Notes: generated from the letters alone by a model not told the origin. Shown: positions 53,666 through 64,000, counted from the stretch's first letter. The stretch is DNA of 64,000 nucleotides from an uncultured Verrucomicrobia subdivision 3 bacterium (GCA_903850425.1 CAINLR010000001.1:1-64000); one strand, 5' to 3'. Translations and numbers: made by a program.

Positions 53666-54682
53666 TCAATGTTCTTTGGTTTTGGATCTCTCCAGTTTCT
53701 CAATCATTTTGCGAAGCTTGCGCAACGCGAGATTTTGAATTTGGCGGACGCGTTCGCGGGTGACCCCAAATTTGACCCCGACTTCCTCCAGGGTTTTTTC
53801 ATTGCCGCCATCGAGGCCGAAGCGGAAGCGCAGAATTGTTGCTTCGCGGGCGTCGAGATGCTTGACCATGTCCTGCAGCATCCCGGTGACGGTCTTGTCT
53901 TCGAGTTCGTCGTAAGGATTGACGGCGCGTTCGTCCTCGACCATTTCGGAAAAATTATTGGAATCGTCGTCCCCAATCGGCGCGTCGAGCGACGCGGGGC
54001 GGATGGATGCGGTGCGCATCTGGGCGACGCGCGCGGCGGTGGTGCCGAGTTCCACGGCTAGATCTTCATCGCTGGGTTCGTGGCCGAGCATCTCCTGCAA
54101 CTTCATCGCCGTGCGGCGCATCTTGGAAATCTTGTCCACGAGATGCACGGGCAGGCGGATGGTTTTGGATTGGTTGGCGAGCGCGCGTTTGATGGATTGC
54201 TTGATCCACCAGGAACCGTAGGTGGAAAGTTTTCCGCCCTTGGCCGGGTCAAAGCGTTCGACCGCTTTCATCAAGCCGATGTTGCCTTCGCTGATCAAAT
54301 CCAGCAGCGGCAGGCCAATGCCCTCGTAGTCGCGCGCGATTTTCACGACGAGGCGCAGGTTCGCCTTGATCATGTGTTCGCGGGCCTTTTTGTCGCCCTT
54401 CTTGATGCGCGCGGCGAGTTCGATCTCTTCCTGCGGCGTAAGCAATTTGACTAACCCAATTTCGCGGAGGTAAAGCCGGATGGAGGTATCGCCGTCGTGC
54501 CGGTCGGATTCCTGACGAAGGTAGCGGGTGGTGTCGCCTTCCGCCGGCGTGGGCACTGGCGCTTCGGTTAACGGCGGGGTTGAGGCTGCGGGTGCGGGTT
54601 TGCTCGCGGCGGGAATGACGGCGGCGGTTTTCTTCCGCTGGACCGTCGGAGCTGATTTGCGAATTGTTTTTTTAGCCGCCAT
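53666..54682 (-). CDS. RNA polymerase sigma-70 family factor (RpoD/SigA-like, without region 1.1)
   Basis: The 338-residue protein has a Lys/Ala/Pro-rich N-terminus, not region 1.1. Then follow region 1.2 (DTSIRLYLREIGLVKLLTPQEEIELA), region 2 (NLRLVVKIARDYEGIGLPLLDLISEGNIGLMKAVERFDPAKGGKLSTYGSWWIKQSI), region 3 and region 4 (ATILRFRFGLDGG, VTRERVRQIQNLALRKLR). The -10 and -35 recognition regions are complete. Its size fits a group 1 or group 2 factor; which cannot be told from this window. It is upstream of apt with a three-base gap, an unusual pairing. The gene at 54811 runs in the opposite direction. Confidence 0.95.
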   Translation of the reverse strand: MAAKKTIRKSAPTVQRKKTAAVIPAASKPAPAASTPPLTEAPVPTPAEGDTTRYLRQESDRHDGDTSIRLYLREIGLVKLLTPQEEIELAARIKKGDKKAREHMIKANLRLVVKIARDYEGIGLPLLDLISEGNIGLMKAVERFDPAKGGKLSTYGSWWIKQSIKRALANQSKTIRLPVHLVDKISKMRRTAMKLQEMLGHEPSDEDLAVELGTTAARVAQMRTASIRPASLDAPIGDDDSNNFSEMVEDERAVNPYDELEDKTVTGMLQDMVKHLDAREATILRFRFGLDGGNEKTLEEVGVKFGVTRERVRQIQNLALRKLRKMIEKLERSKTKEH

Positions 54683-54810
54683 GACTGCAAAAATTTAAAC
54701 GCGCTTTGGCCGGCGGCAAGCAAATTAACTGCCCGTTCGCGGCCGGTCGCGCAACGATCCCGGCTTTAGCCTTGCGACGGCGTGGGGTCGTTTGTAGCCT
54801 GCGGCTGTTT

Positions 54811-55566
54811 ATGGCAGCCATTGGCCGATTTTCAAAAGGCGAAGAAATTTTTTACGCCAAAGTTGTGGACGGGGAACTGTTTCGCCTGCGCGGCGATGTT
54901 TTTGGTTCGCCCTCCTACGACCGTCAAGCCACGCCGCGCAAAGGCATCAAAACGCTCGTGCCCGTCGTGCCAACCAAGATCATCGCCGTTGGCGTCAATT
55001 ATCTCGACCACGCCCGCGAGATGAATCGCGAGCTGCCCAAGGAACCGCTCATCTGGTTCAAGGCCACCACGTCGCTGTTGCCGGATGGCGGCAAGATCGA
55101 AATCCCGTTCCGCGAACACCGCACCGATTTCGAGGCGGAACTGTGCATCGTCATCGGGCGCAAAATTCGCAACGTCTCGCCCACCCAGGCCCCGCGCTAT
55201 ATCTTCGGCTACACCGCCGCGCAGGATATCAGCGACCGCACGATTCAAAAAGCCGATGGCCAGTGGGCGCGCGCCAAATCGTTCGACACCTTCACGCCGC
55301 TTGGCCCGTATGTGGAAACGAAAATTGATCCGAACGAGCTGAGCATCCAGCAGTTTCAAAACGGTCTGCTGCGCCAGAACTCGAACACCAAGCAGCTCAT
55401 CTTCAAGCCGGCGGAAATCGTCAGCTTCGTCTCCACCAACCTGACGCTGCTGCCCGGCGATGTGATTCTCACCGGCACACCCAGCGGCGTCGGCCCGATC
55501 CAAAGCGGCGACAAGCTGGAAGTGCGGATTCAGGGTCTTGCGCCTTTGGTTAATTCGGTGAAGTAA
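54811..55566 (+). CDS. Fumarylacetoacetate hydrolase family protein
   Basis: I start this 251-residue protein at MAAIGRFSKGEEIFYAKV; an upstream Met lies 35 codons earlier without support. It has the FAH beta-fold: KIIAVGVNYLDHAREMN, then metal-binding FEAELCIVIGRK, GYTAAQDISDRTIQ and GDVILTGTPSGVGPIQ. Family members (YcgM-like) act as acylpyruvate or oxaloacetate-type hydrolases and need Mg or Mn. Its specific substrate is not shown. It is divergent from the sigma factor gene, with 128 bases between, and convergent to the beta-helix gene after it. Confidence 0.92.
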   Translation: MAAIGRFSKGEEIFYAKVVDGELFRLRGDVFGSPSYDRQATPRKGIKTLVPVVPTKIIAVGVNYLDHAREMNRELPKEPLIWFKATTSLLPDGGKIEIPFREHRTDFEAELCIVIGRKIRNVSPTQAPRYIFGYTAAQDISDRTIQKADGQWARAKSFDTFTPLGPYVETKIDPNELSIQQFQNGLLRQNSNTKQLIFKPAEIVSFVSTNLTLLPGDVILTGTPSGVGPIQSGDKLEVRIQGLAPLVNSVK

Positions 55567-55602
55567 CAGGCGCGGCGCATTTTCGGGTGCCTTGCGCGGA
55601 GG

Positions 55603-57132
55603 CTATTTCTCAGCCCCGGCTAAACGCTTTGCAAGCATGGCGGCGTGGAGATCGGCCGGTTCCAATTGGCCGGGAGCGAACTTTTCCAGCCAGCGACCCG
55701 CGGGGTTCAATGCGGGTGCATTGCTGATGGGCAGGCCAATGAGGTTGATGCCGTCGGGACCAAAACCTTTTGGCCACGCGACGCTCGCCCGCCCGCGAAG
55801 GTTCCAAAAAGTCGCCCCCGCCGCCGTGTGCAGCCCGCGATTGCTCCCGCCACCGCTGGCGAAGAGCCGCTTGCCCCAACCCGCGTCTATGTCGGTGAAC
55901 AGATTTTCGTAGGACGCCCAGCAGTGATGATCCATGCACAGGTTGACCGCCCGACCCGACGCGAAGACACTGCCGATGGCGCTTTGCACGGTGAGGTCAT
56001 GGATGAATTCCGTTTCGATGCTGAAGTTGGTGCAGAGACAATCGTCGCCTTCCAACGTGATGCCGTGATGACCGCTGTGACCGTCCTTGCCTTTGCGTTG
56101 CGGATCGGCGGTGATGCGGACGCCGGCCACGGTGCAGAAGGCCGCGCCTTCCACGAACGGGCCGTTGTCGCCATTGCGAACGACCAGATTTTTGAGCCAG
56201 CAATGCGCGGCGCTCGCGCGAATGGCCACGGGATTCCAGCCCGATTCCTTGAAATGTCCGGCATAAGGCGTCGCGGGAAACTCAAAACCAATCTCTTCAA
56301 TGCCGACATCCGTCACGGCCGGGCGGAACGGTTCGAGCGTTGGCCGCCACTCGGGACGCACATCGAAGCGCAGTCCGCGATCCAGGGTAACTTCATTCCC
56401 GCTCGCGGCCCGGATTCGAAAAATCTGGCGGCACTGCCAATGGTTCAGGCCGGAGATATTACCAGTCTGGTCGTGGTAGAGATATTTTACCAGGCCCTGG
56501 TCCGCCGTATCGTGGAGCACCAAACTCACCTCATCGCCGACTTTGAACAAAGGCTTTGCGAGGCTGAGCTGGTTCGCCCCGCGTTGGGCTGGCTCCGTGA
56601 CCTGTGTGAAAATGCCGGCGGGTTCTTCGCGATGTGCGCTGGGGTTGCCGATCATGATAAGGCCGCCCGCCCACGACCAATCCGTCGTGGATGTTCCGTC
56701 ATCGTTCTTCACCGGGCGTGGACGCAACGTCTCCAGACTTTTGGTGAAGATGATCACGGTCTTATCGGCACCGGCCCCGCGCAGGACCAAGTTCGATGTG
56801 CGAACTTCCAAGACGTCGCTGAGCACGAACCGTCCGGCGGGAATCTGGATCAGCTTGCCGGCGCCGGCTTGGATCGCCTGCTTGAAAGCATCTGTGTTGT
56901 CGGTGCTGCCATCGCCCTTGGCCCCGAAGTCCGCTACTGAAATACTTGCCGACGGAATGCGGAACGGTTCTTCGCCGCGCCGATAGCCCGCGAACGAAAA
57001 ATCCGGCAATCGGCTCGTCGGCGACCATTTCTCGCCGGCGGTGCCCCACAGTTGGGAAACTTCGGCACCGCATGTGGAAGCGACCAGCGCGGAGGTGACG
57101 AAGGCGAGACACAGTGGCCGGAGCAAATTCAT
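55603..57132 (-). CDS. Secreted pectate-lyase-superfamily beta-helix protein
   Basis: The 509-residue protein has a signal peptide ending near TCGAE. The beta-helix opens SISVADFGAKGDGSTDNTDAFKQAI and continues with QIPAGRFVLSDVLEVRTSNLVLRG, the Pectate_lyase_3 pattern. Later turns (CWLKNLVVRNGDNGPFVEGAAFCTV, GHHGITLEGDDCLCTNFSI) continue the coil. It may cleave or bind acidic polysaccharide, but the catalytic residues cannot be assigned. It stands alone, with convergent FAH on one side and the repeat-rich gap at 57133-57422 on the other. Confidence 0.85.
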   Translation of the reverse strand: MNLLRPLCLAFVTSALVASTCGAEVSQLWGTAGEKWSPTSRLPDFSFAGYRRGEEPFRIPSASISVADFGAKGDGSTDNTDAFKQAIQAGAGKLIQIPAGRFVLSDVLEVRTSNLVLRGAGADKTVIIFTKSLETLRPRPVKNDDGTSTTDWSWAGGLIMIGNPSAHREEPAGIFTQVTEPAQRGANQLSLAKPLFKVGDEVSLVLHDTADQGLVKYLYHDQTGNISGLNHWQCRQIFRIRAASGNEVTLDRGLRFDVRPEWRPTLEPFRPAVTDVGIEEIGFEFPATPYAGHFKESGWNPVAIRASAAHCWLKNLVVRNGDNGPFVEGAAFCTVAGVRITADPQRKGKDGHSGHHGITLEGDDCLCTNFSIETEFIHDLTVQSAIGSVFASGRAVNLCMDHHCWASYENLFTDIDAGWGKRLFASGGGSNRGLHTAAGATFWNLRGRASVAWPKGFGPDGINLIGLPISNAPALNPAGRWLEKFAPGQLEPADLHAAMLAKRLAGAEK

Positions 57133-57255
57133 AAAGCGATATTCAGATAAAAACTACCAGCGGCGCGTAAAACCAAAATAGAGCGCGCTGGCATGGTTGG
57201 TTCAAGCAACGAGATTAGAGGCACGTCGAGGTGGCGTCAATTCACTGGAAACCCG

Positions 57256-57359
57256 GAGCGCGAGTCTGTTACCCGCAGCGGCCTTACAGAAACCGAGCGT
57301 TTGATAGAGTTGGACGCGAACTTCACTGCCATTTTGCTGCGGGTTACAGACCCGCGCTC
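57256..57359. repeat. Long imperfect inverted repeat (24-bp arms)
   Basis: GAGCGCGAGTCTGTTACCCG and on to 57279 is inverted at 57336-57359, matching at 22 of 24 positions, with a 56-base spacer. It lies in the 290-base gap between the beta-helix gene and the secreted protein gene. The size and shape fit a small non-autonomous palindromic element. No transposase is near. The rest of the gap holds no feature I can support. Confidence 0.8.
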
Positions 57360-57422
57360 TGTTCAAGAAACCGCCCACGACGCAATGCCGTGGGCGCTCG
57401 CAGCGGACGCCGAACACCGGCC

Positions 57423-58043
57423 TTACTTCAGCGCCTTCTTGATCAGAAATTTTCCCAGCTCCTTGCCCGTCTTGGCGTAGCCTTCCTGCAACCGGTAGCC
57501 CACGTCGAAATCGTAACCCATCCCGTCGCGACCGGGGGCTTTGAGAATCGTGATCACGGCGAGCGGCTTGCTGCGATCCTTCGAGTCATAGGCCGTCACC
57601 TCGGTGCTGACCTCCGCCGGGCGGCGCATGATGGCTGCGTTCCAACCCGGGTCCAAGCTGGTCGTTTTCACCACCAGCGTGAACTTCGCTTCGGGATGCG
57701 CGCCGGCCGTCAGGGTGAGTTTTTTCTCCGCGAACTGCTTGTTCAGCAACTCTTCAAACTTGGGCTGAAAGCGTCCGCTCCGGTCGGATTTCCACGCGGC
57801 CAGCCAGGTGTCGCCTTTGCCGGCTTCCTTCTGGTTGTATTCCGCCACTTTTTCAGCCGTGTAGGTTTGCTCGGGTGTTTTGCCGACGGTCAGGCCGTCA
57901 TAGACATATTCGAGATTGAGCGCCGTCTCGCCCTTCAAGAAATCCAGGGAACCGGACTGCAGCTTGATGTCCTGCGCTGAAGCCCCCGCCACGCCCAGGA
58001 GCATTGCCCCCGCCAGCCACAGAGTTAATTTAAGTTTATTCAT
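57423..58043 (-). CDS. Secreted protein of unknown function
   Basis: The 206-residue protein has a clear signal peptide (MNKLKLTLWLAGAMLLGVAG to about ASAQD). The mature part starts DIKLQSGSLDFLKGETALNLEYVYDGLTVG and continues with alternating polar and hydrophobic stretches typical of a beta-sandwich or barrel-like periplasmic protein. WNAAIMRRPAEVSTEVTAYDS shows a Trp near conserved-looking strands. I recognise no family with confidence. It lies alone between a repeat and a nucleotidyltransferase pair on the other strand. Confidence 0.7.
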   Translation of the reverse strand: MNKLKLTLWLAGAMLLGVAGASAQDIKLQSGSLDFLKGETALNLEYVYDGLTVGKTPEQTYTAEKVAEYNQKEAGKGDTWLAAWKSDRSGRFQPKFEELLNKQFAEKKLTLTAGAHPEAKFTLVVKTTSLDPGWNAAIMRRPAEVSTEVTAYDSKDRSKPLAVITILKAPGRDGMGYDFDVGYRLQEGYAKTGKELGKFLIKKALK

Positions 58044-58223
58044 GAGTTGAGTTTGGTTGATTTCAATTTGACCGCGCGCAAAAAGCCAGTTGCCTTGCGG
58101 ATAGTCAAACCAAAATCGAATCTCCGATGGCCAAAGCGTTTTTAGGGGTCCGCGCCCTCCGCCGCGAAATATGTCGCGGCAAGGTGTTGACCCTGTGCCG
58201 TGCGGAGGATTAAGTTGGCGGCG

Positions 58224-58415
58224 ATGAAAGTTGAGATTGAGCCGATGCAGCAGCCGGTCCGTAAAGTGGTTGGGCGTCCGCCCACCACCTCACAACGGCT
58301 CGCCCACCTGGAGGATTTGACGAACTTTCTCAAAAAGCACGCGCATGGATCATTCGCCAGAGCCGAGGGAGATTACCTCCCGATTCGAAAAACTGTTGGT
58401 CGCCCTCGCCGCTGA
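58224..58415 (+). CDS. Small helical protein overlapping a nucleotidyltransferase gene
   Basis: The 63-codon frame starts at ATG 58224 and overlaps the next gene by 71 bases in another frame. It reads a polar start, then RLAHLEDLTNFLKKHAHG, a helix like the small proteins that often precede nucleotidyltransferases, and ends VGRPRR. The motif VVGRPPTT recurs as TVGRPRR, an internal echo. The end may be artefactual where it overlaps. It could be a partner or antitoxin of the next gene; evidence is weak. Confidence 0.4.
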   Translation: MKVEIEPMQQPVRKVVGRPPTTSQRLAHLEDLTNFLKKHAHGSFARAEGDYLPIRKTVGRPRR

Positions 58416-58830
58416 CGGAGTTGATTTTGCAGTCGTCGGCGGACTGGCGGTCATTCTCAACGGCTATCCGCGCCTTACGCTCGATGCCGACATCCTCGTT
58501 CACAACGAGCCGGACAATCTCCGGAAGCTGCTGGCTTGTCTGGCGGGCTGGGGCGAAGGCTGGGCGCGCGAACTCAAGCCGGAGGATTTTATTTACGATC
58601 AGGGCGCGATCCGCGTGATGGAAGAATTCGACCTCGACATCTTTACCCGGATGAACGGCAGAACACTTTCCGATTTTCACCCGCGCCTGCGCTATCTGGA
58701 AACCGGCGGCGTCCGCATCCCGTATCTCGCGCCCGAGGATTTGATTTTTCTCAAACAGGATTCCTGGCGCGACAAGGACAAGCTCGACGTGCAGGCCATG
58801 CGGGAAATCCTCGCGCGCGAAGGCCGGTGA
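58345..58830 (+). CDS. Nucleotidyltransferase-fold protein (MNT/AbiEii-like)
   Basis: The 161-residue protein has the nucleotidyltransferase core: FEKLLVALAADGVDFAVVGGLAVILNG, then RLTLDADILV with the Asp pair (DAD), LKPEDFIYDQGAIRVM and EEFDLDIFT with a further acidic residue. APEDLIFLKQDSWRDKDKLDV is the C-terminal helix pair of such proteins. Families of this kind include toxin-type enzymes (AbiEii, MNT) and resistance enzymes. It lies directly behind, and overlapping, a small helical frame, an arrangement seen in toxin-antitoxin pairs, but no function is shown. Confidence 0.75.
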   Translation: MDHSPEPREITSRFEKLLVALAADGVDFAVVGGLAVILNGYPRLTLDADILVHNEPDNLRKLLACLAGWGEGWARELKPEDFIYDQGAIRVMEEFDLDIFTRMNGRTLSDFHPRLRYLETGGVRIPYLAPEDLIFLKQDSWRDKDKLDVQAMREILAREGR

Positions 58831-58880
58831 CCCGCGCAATGCCCCCGGGCGTCACTCACTCGCTTGCGACCTTTCATTAG

Positions 58881-59013
58881 CCCCGGGCTTCAGTCCGGTG
58901 AGCGCAGGGTCCGGCCCCAAGCCGTTTCAACGGCTTCGGCGTTACGGCTGTGGGAAACGGTTGAAAGCGTTAGCGTTTTCTCGGCCCATGATTCACCCGG
59001 CTGAAGCCGGGTG
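58881..59013. repeat. Palindromic intergenic element with nested hairpins
   Basis: CCGGGCTTCAGTCCGGTGA-type sequence at 58881-58901 is inverted imperfectly at 58992-59013 (TTCACCCGGCTGAAGCCGGG). Inside, AAGCCG (58919-58924) and CGGCTT (58931-58936) form a small hairpin. The whole 133 bases are non-coding and resemble a small structured extragenic repeat. It ends about 110 bases before proS. Confidence 0.7.
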
Positions 59014-59120
59014 CGAATGAGCAAAATGGCTTTGCAAGAAAGTGAGCTGCGCCCAATGCCGCCCGCAGCAAAATAAAAATCTTCATTCCTGCGTTCCTTT
59101 GCTGTTAGACTTTCCGTCCC

Positions 59121-60845
<1,725 letters not shown>

Positions 60846-60906
60846 ACTGTGGTGACCATCCCGTCAGCATTCAACGCGGCGACATAGCACGGCGACGGCG
60901 CAGCCG

Positions 60907-61007
60907 ATTCCGCTGCCATTTGTTCCGCTGCCAATCCTCCGGCGGAACCGGGCGAGCCACCAATTGAGGCAGGGGAATGTTTGGCAGCGGAATGAAAAAC
61001 CCGCACC
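60907..61007. repeat. Dispersed intergenic repeat, copy 2, with inverted arms
   Basis: ATTCCGCTGCC at 60907-60917 is perfectly inverted as GGCAGCGGAAT at 60983-60993, and TTCCGCTGCC recurs at 60923-60932. The stretch 60952-61007 matches 42548-42603. It fills part of the 359-base gap between proS and the acyltransferase gene. I see nothing supportable in the rest of that gap. Confidence 0.7.
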
Positions 61008-61204
61008 ATTTGTTTGGCTGAACATCTTCTCTGCTTGCAACGAGGTTGAGCTATGTCAATGCAAGGCCGACACCGTAAAAATCAACCTCAGCCGGTGGCA
61101 AAAGCCACTCACCAAACGGAGATGCCAATCATTGCGCGGTTAAGATTTCGTTTCTCTTTGCTCTCGACCGGAGCGCGCGATAGTCTGCGCGCGTTGCTGA
61201 TTTG

Positions 61205-63130
61205 ATGAACGTCGTCCGCGAAAATCCCGACCCTGCTCGTGCCGAAAGTGGTGCCCCGCGCCTGCCTTATCTGCCGGCCCTCGATGGCTTGCGGGCGCTG
61301 GCGGTCGTCGCGGTGTTGCTTTACCACGCCGGCCAGATGTGGCTGCCCGGCGGCTTTCTGGGGGTGGAAATGTTCTTCGTCATCAGCGGCTACCTGATCA
61401 CTTCACTGCTCCTGGCGGAATGGGCGCAGCATGGGCGAGTGGATTTCAAAAGCTTCTGGCTGCGCCGCGCGCGCCGTTTGTTTCCGGCCTTGATCGCGCT
61501 GCTCCTCGTGGTGGTGGGTTGGTTGGTGATCTTCCTGCCCACGGAAGTCGCCGCCGTGCGCGGCGATGTTCTGAGCACCGCCGGCTACGTGAATAATTGG
61601 TATCAGATCTTCGCTCACAAGTCGTATTTTGAAAGCGTGGGGCGGCCTTCGCTGCTGCGCCACATGTGGTCGCTCGCCGTGGAAGAACAGTTTTATTTGG
61701 TCTGGCCGCTGGCGTTTAGTCTCCTGATGGTGCGCTGGCGGCCGCAGCGCGTCTTCCGGTTGATTTTGACCGCCGCGCTGGCTTCCATCGTTTGGATGGC
61801 GGTGCTCTATCAGCCCAACACCGATCCTTCGCGGGTTTACTATGGCACGGACACGCGGGCCGCCGGTCTGCTGCTCGGGGTGGCGCTGGCTTATCTTTGG
61901 CGACCTGGTCGCGAAGTCACGGGGGCAGGCCGCAGAATTCTGGACGCGGTGGGTTTGACGGCCCTCGTCACGCTGGGAGGGTGCTTGGCTTGCATCAATG
62001 AATTCCAGCCGTTTCTCTATCGTGGCGGCTTCAGTTTGACGGGACTGGCCACGGCCGCATTGCTCGCCGTGGCGGTGTCGCCGCGCGCCCGGCTGGTGCC
62101 GCGCGTGCTTTCGTGGGGGCCGTTGCGCTGGGTCGGACTGCGTTCGTATGGCATCTATCTCTGGCATTTCCCGGTGTTCATGCTCACGCGTCCGCAGTTG
62201 GATGTTCCGTTGGCTGGCTGGCTGCTCCTGACCGTGCGCTTTGGCCTGACCTTGGGCATCGCGGCAGCTTCTTATCGCTGGGTGGAAACCCCGGTGCGAC
62301 AGGGCGCGCTTGACCGTGCTTGGAACAACTGGCGGTCCGCTCCAGTTGGCGACCAGCGCCGACTCGGACTGCGGTGGGCGGCGGCATCGCTACCCATCCT
62401 GGTGCTGGGTTTGACACTGGGGGTGTTTCTGCTGAAGGCCCAGGCACCGGCACCGCCGGATTATCTAAAACACAACCGGATGGCGGTTGGAAAACCTGCG
62501 AATATCAAACCCAAATTGGCGCGTTCCGTGATCCAGCGCGCGCCCGCAGCCAGTTCCAACGTCGTGCGCGTGCCATCAATTCCACCGGTCAAACCGGCGC
62601 CCGTGATCGTGACTCCGGACAATCAAGTTACCGCCATTGGCGATTCCGTCATGGAAGGCGTGGCCGATGAACTCAAGCAGGCTTTTGGCACCAACACCAT
62701 TGTGGACGCGGATCAAGGCCGGCTGCCTTGGAATACCCCGGCCATTGTCAAGCATCTGCACCTGGCGGGGAAAATTCACGCGACCGTGATCCTGCACATT
62801 GGCAACAATGGGTTTCTGAGCGCGGAGGTTTTCAACGCGATCATGGCTGAATTCAAGGATGCCCGGCAAATCGTGGTCGTGAATCTGAAAGTTCCCCGCC
62901 CCTGGGAAAGCTTCAACAACCGGATGCTCGCCGCTGCCGTCAAGGCTTACCCCAATGCGGTGCTGGTGGATTGGCACGGCCTCATGGATGCCCGGCCCAA
63001 GTTGTTTTGGAAGGACGGCATTCACGTCCGCCCGGAAGGGGCCCGGGTCTATGCCGACCTGATGACGCAGGCGGTTCATCCGCGGTTGGCAATCAATCCC
63101 CCACAAACAACGGGGCTCATTCGCAAGTAG
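61205..63130 (+). CDS. Acyltransferase 3 (OafA/YrhL-like) with C-terminal SGNH domain
   Basis: The 641-residue membrane protein starts at ATG 61205 (a TTG precedes it). The N-terminal half is the acyltransferase-3 domain with about ten helices: YLPALDGLRALAVVAVLLYHAG and FLGVEMFFVISGYLIT open it, WSLAVEEQFYLVWPL is the family signature. The C-terminal part (about 450-641) is an SGNH esterase-type domain: VTAIGDSVMEGVADELKQAF has the GDS Ser, and DGIHVRPEGARVYADLM the Asp/His. Such fusions O-acetylate cell-surface polysaccharides or peptidoglycan. Which sugar is unknown. Confidence 0.94.
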   Translation: MNVVRENPDPARAESGAPRLPYLPALDGLRALAVVAVLLYHAGQMWLPGGFLGVEMFFVISGYLITSLLLAEWAQHGRVDFKSFWLRRARRLFPALIALLLVVVGWLVIFLPTEVAAVRGDVLSTAGYVNNWYQIFAHKSYFESVGRPSLLRHMWSLAVEEQFYLVWPLAFSLLMVRWRPQRVFRLILTAALASIVWMAVLYQPNTDPSRVYYGTDTRAAGLLLGVALAYLWRPGREVTGAGRRILDAVGLTALVTLGGCLACINEFQPFLYRGGFSLTGLATAALLAVAVSPRARLVPRVLSWGPLRWVGLRSYGIYLWHFPVFMLTRPQLDVPLAGWLLLTVRFGLTLGIAAASYRWVETPVRQGALDRAWNNWRSAPVGDQRRLGLRWAAASLPILVLGLTLGVFLLKAQAPAPPDYLKHNRMAVGKPANIKPKLARSVIQRAPAASSNVVRVPSIPPVKPAPVIVTPDNQVTAIGDSVMEGVADELKQAFGTNTIVDADQGRLPWNTPAIVKHLHLAGKIHATVILHIGNNGFLSAEVFNAIMAEFKDARQIVVVNLKVPRPWESFNNRMLAAAVKAYPNAVLVDWHGLMDARPKLFWKDGIHVRPEGARVYADLMTQAVHPRLAINPPQTTGLIRK

Positions 63131-63154
63131 GCCGGCAGCGGAGTTGACCTGGAT

Positions 63155-64000
63155 TCAAGCCTGAGTGGCGGCGGGCTTATCGTCGAGGCACTCGCGCACC
63201 AAGCGGACGAGGTCGCTGTAGGCGTAGGGCTTGGCCAGAAAACGTGAGTGGGTGCGGTCGAGAAATTCCGGGCTGATGACATCATCGGAATAACCGCTCG
63301 TGAAAATGACGTGCAGGCCCGGCTGTTCCGCGAGCATCCGCTGAGCGAGTTCCAGCCCCGACATGCCTTCGGGCATTTTCATGTCGGTCAGCAGCAGTTG
63401 AATTTCACTGCGGTGCGATTGCCAGACTTGCAGGGCTTCGCGCCCGGAGCCGGCTTCCAGCACGCGGTAGCCGCAGTCCGTGAGTATATCCCGCGCCATG
63501 TCGCGCAGCACCATCTCATCCTCCACCACTAGGATGCTTTCCGAACCACCGGCCACGGGTGTCACGTCCGCCGGTTTTTCAGATTCCACGGGCAGCGCTT
63601 CGTCGCAGGCGGGAAAATACACGGCAAACGTCGAGCCTCTGCCGACCGCGCTGAACACTTCCAGCCAGCCGCCGTGTTGACGCACAATGCCGAAGACGGT
63701 GGCCAATCCCAGCCCGGTGCCTTTGCCCACATCTTTGGTGGTAAAAAATGGTTCAAAGATCCGCGCCCGCACGGCATCCGTCATGCCGCAGCCGGTGTCG
63801 GTCACGAGCAGGCGCACGAACCGCCCCGGTCGCGCGTCGGGATTCCGTTCCGCGTAATTCAAATCTGCGTAAAATTCCTCGATGCTGATCGTCAGCGTGC
63901 CGCCCGCCGGCATGGCGTCGTGGGCATTGACGGCGAGGTTCATCAGCACCTGTTCGATCATGCCGGAATCGCCATAGACATTGGGCAAGGCCGGCGGCGC
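63155..64000 (-). CDS. Hybrid sensor histidine kinase, C-terminal part (cut by the window)
   Basis: The first base of the gene is beyond 64000, and 277 or more C-terminal residues are visible. The ATPase domain has [10 protein letters not shown] (N-box), [10 protein letters not shown] (G1) and [20 protein letters not shown] (G2). A receiver domain follows, [18 protein letters not shown], with the phospho-acceptor in [13 protein letters not shown] and the Lys in [12 protein letters not shown]. It is thus a PAS/HisKA-type hybrid kinase whose sensor part is not shown. It converges on the acyltransferase gene, with 24 bases between. Confidence 0.93.
   Translation of the reverse strand, partial: APPALPNVYGDSGMIEQVLMNLAVNAHDAMPAGGTLTISIEEFYADLNYAERNPDARPGRFVRLLVTDTGCGMTDAVRARIFEPFFTTKDVGKGTGLGLATVFGIVRQHGGWLEVFSAVGRGSTFAVYFPACDEALPVESEKPADVTPVAGGSESILVVEDEMVLRDMARDILTDCGYRVLEAGSGREALQVWQSHRSEIQLLLTDMKMPEGMSGLELAQRMLAEQPGLHVIFTSGYSDDVISPEFLDRTHSRFLAKPYAYSDLVRLVRECLDDKPAATQA

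Overview
The window looks like a chromosomal piece of a Verrucomicrobiota bacterium, most probably of the Pedosphaera/Limisphaera-like lineage (subdivision 3). This is inferred from family content, not a database search: many secreted proteins with an [10 protein letters not shown] prepilin-type N-terminus and an H-X9-DG motif, autotransporter-associated beta-strand repeat proteins, a large set of sulfatases and glycoside hydrolases without SusC/SusD, a transmembrane Ser/Thr kinase with an N-terminal zinc ribbon, and a Lys/Arg-rich 39-residue protein. No rRNA, tRNA or CRISPR array was found.

Layout. 0-4 kb: a Ser/Thr kinase next to a five-copy palindrome array, a transposase remnant, a RelE-like toxin, a prepilin-like protein and a lipoprotein. 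4.3-15.9 kb (+): a six-gene secreted glycan-degradation cluster (DUF4965/glutaminase-A-like, sialate O-acetylesterase-like, GH92, an unassigned glycosidase-like protein, GH43, ricin-like lectin) behind two operator-like dyads. 16-23 kb (-, mostly): rlmN, two tandem prepilin-like proteins, M23 peptidase plus SecD-like lipoprotein, a small basic protein with a textbook terminator, comB, and decayed fragments of a sulfatase and a prepilin-like protein.

23.4-48.9 kb (all -): a long polysaccharide-use island. It holds two giant beta-strand/beta-helix surface proteins, a Y_Y_Y-type sensor kinase with a LuxR-type regulator, GH92, four sulfatases, a GH71/99-like hydrolase and a metallophosphoesterase. 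Between them lie broken pieces of a fucose-permease-like transporter, a second GH71/99-like gene, a GH29 fucosidase and an integrase. GH92, GH99-like enzymes and sulfatases together suggest a sulfated, alpha-mannose-containing substrate (inference). A shared 20-bp palindromic motif occurs three times in non-coding or decayed DNA of this island and is a candidate site for the local LuxR-type regulator.

49-64 kb: mostly housekeeping genes (8-oxoguanine glycosylase, a PAP2-glycosyltransferase fusion, apt, a primary-like sigma factor, a FAH-family hydrolase, proS, an acyltransferase and the end of a hybrid histidine kinase), with a beta-helix protein, a nucleotidyltransferase pair and several intergenic inverted repeats.

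I see no complete new defence or mobile system. The best candidates for undescribed biology are the 20-bp motif regulon, the palindrome array, the unassigned glycosidase-like protein, the heptamer repeat inside the PAP2-glycosyltransferase fusion, and the decay pattern in the sulfatase island.
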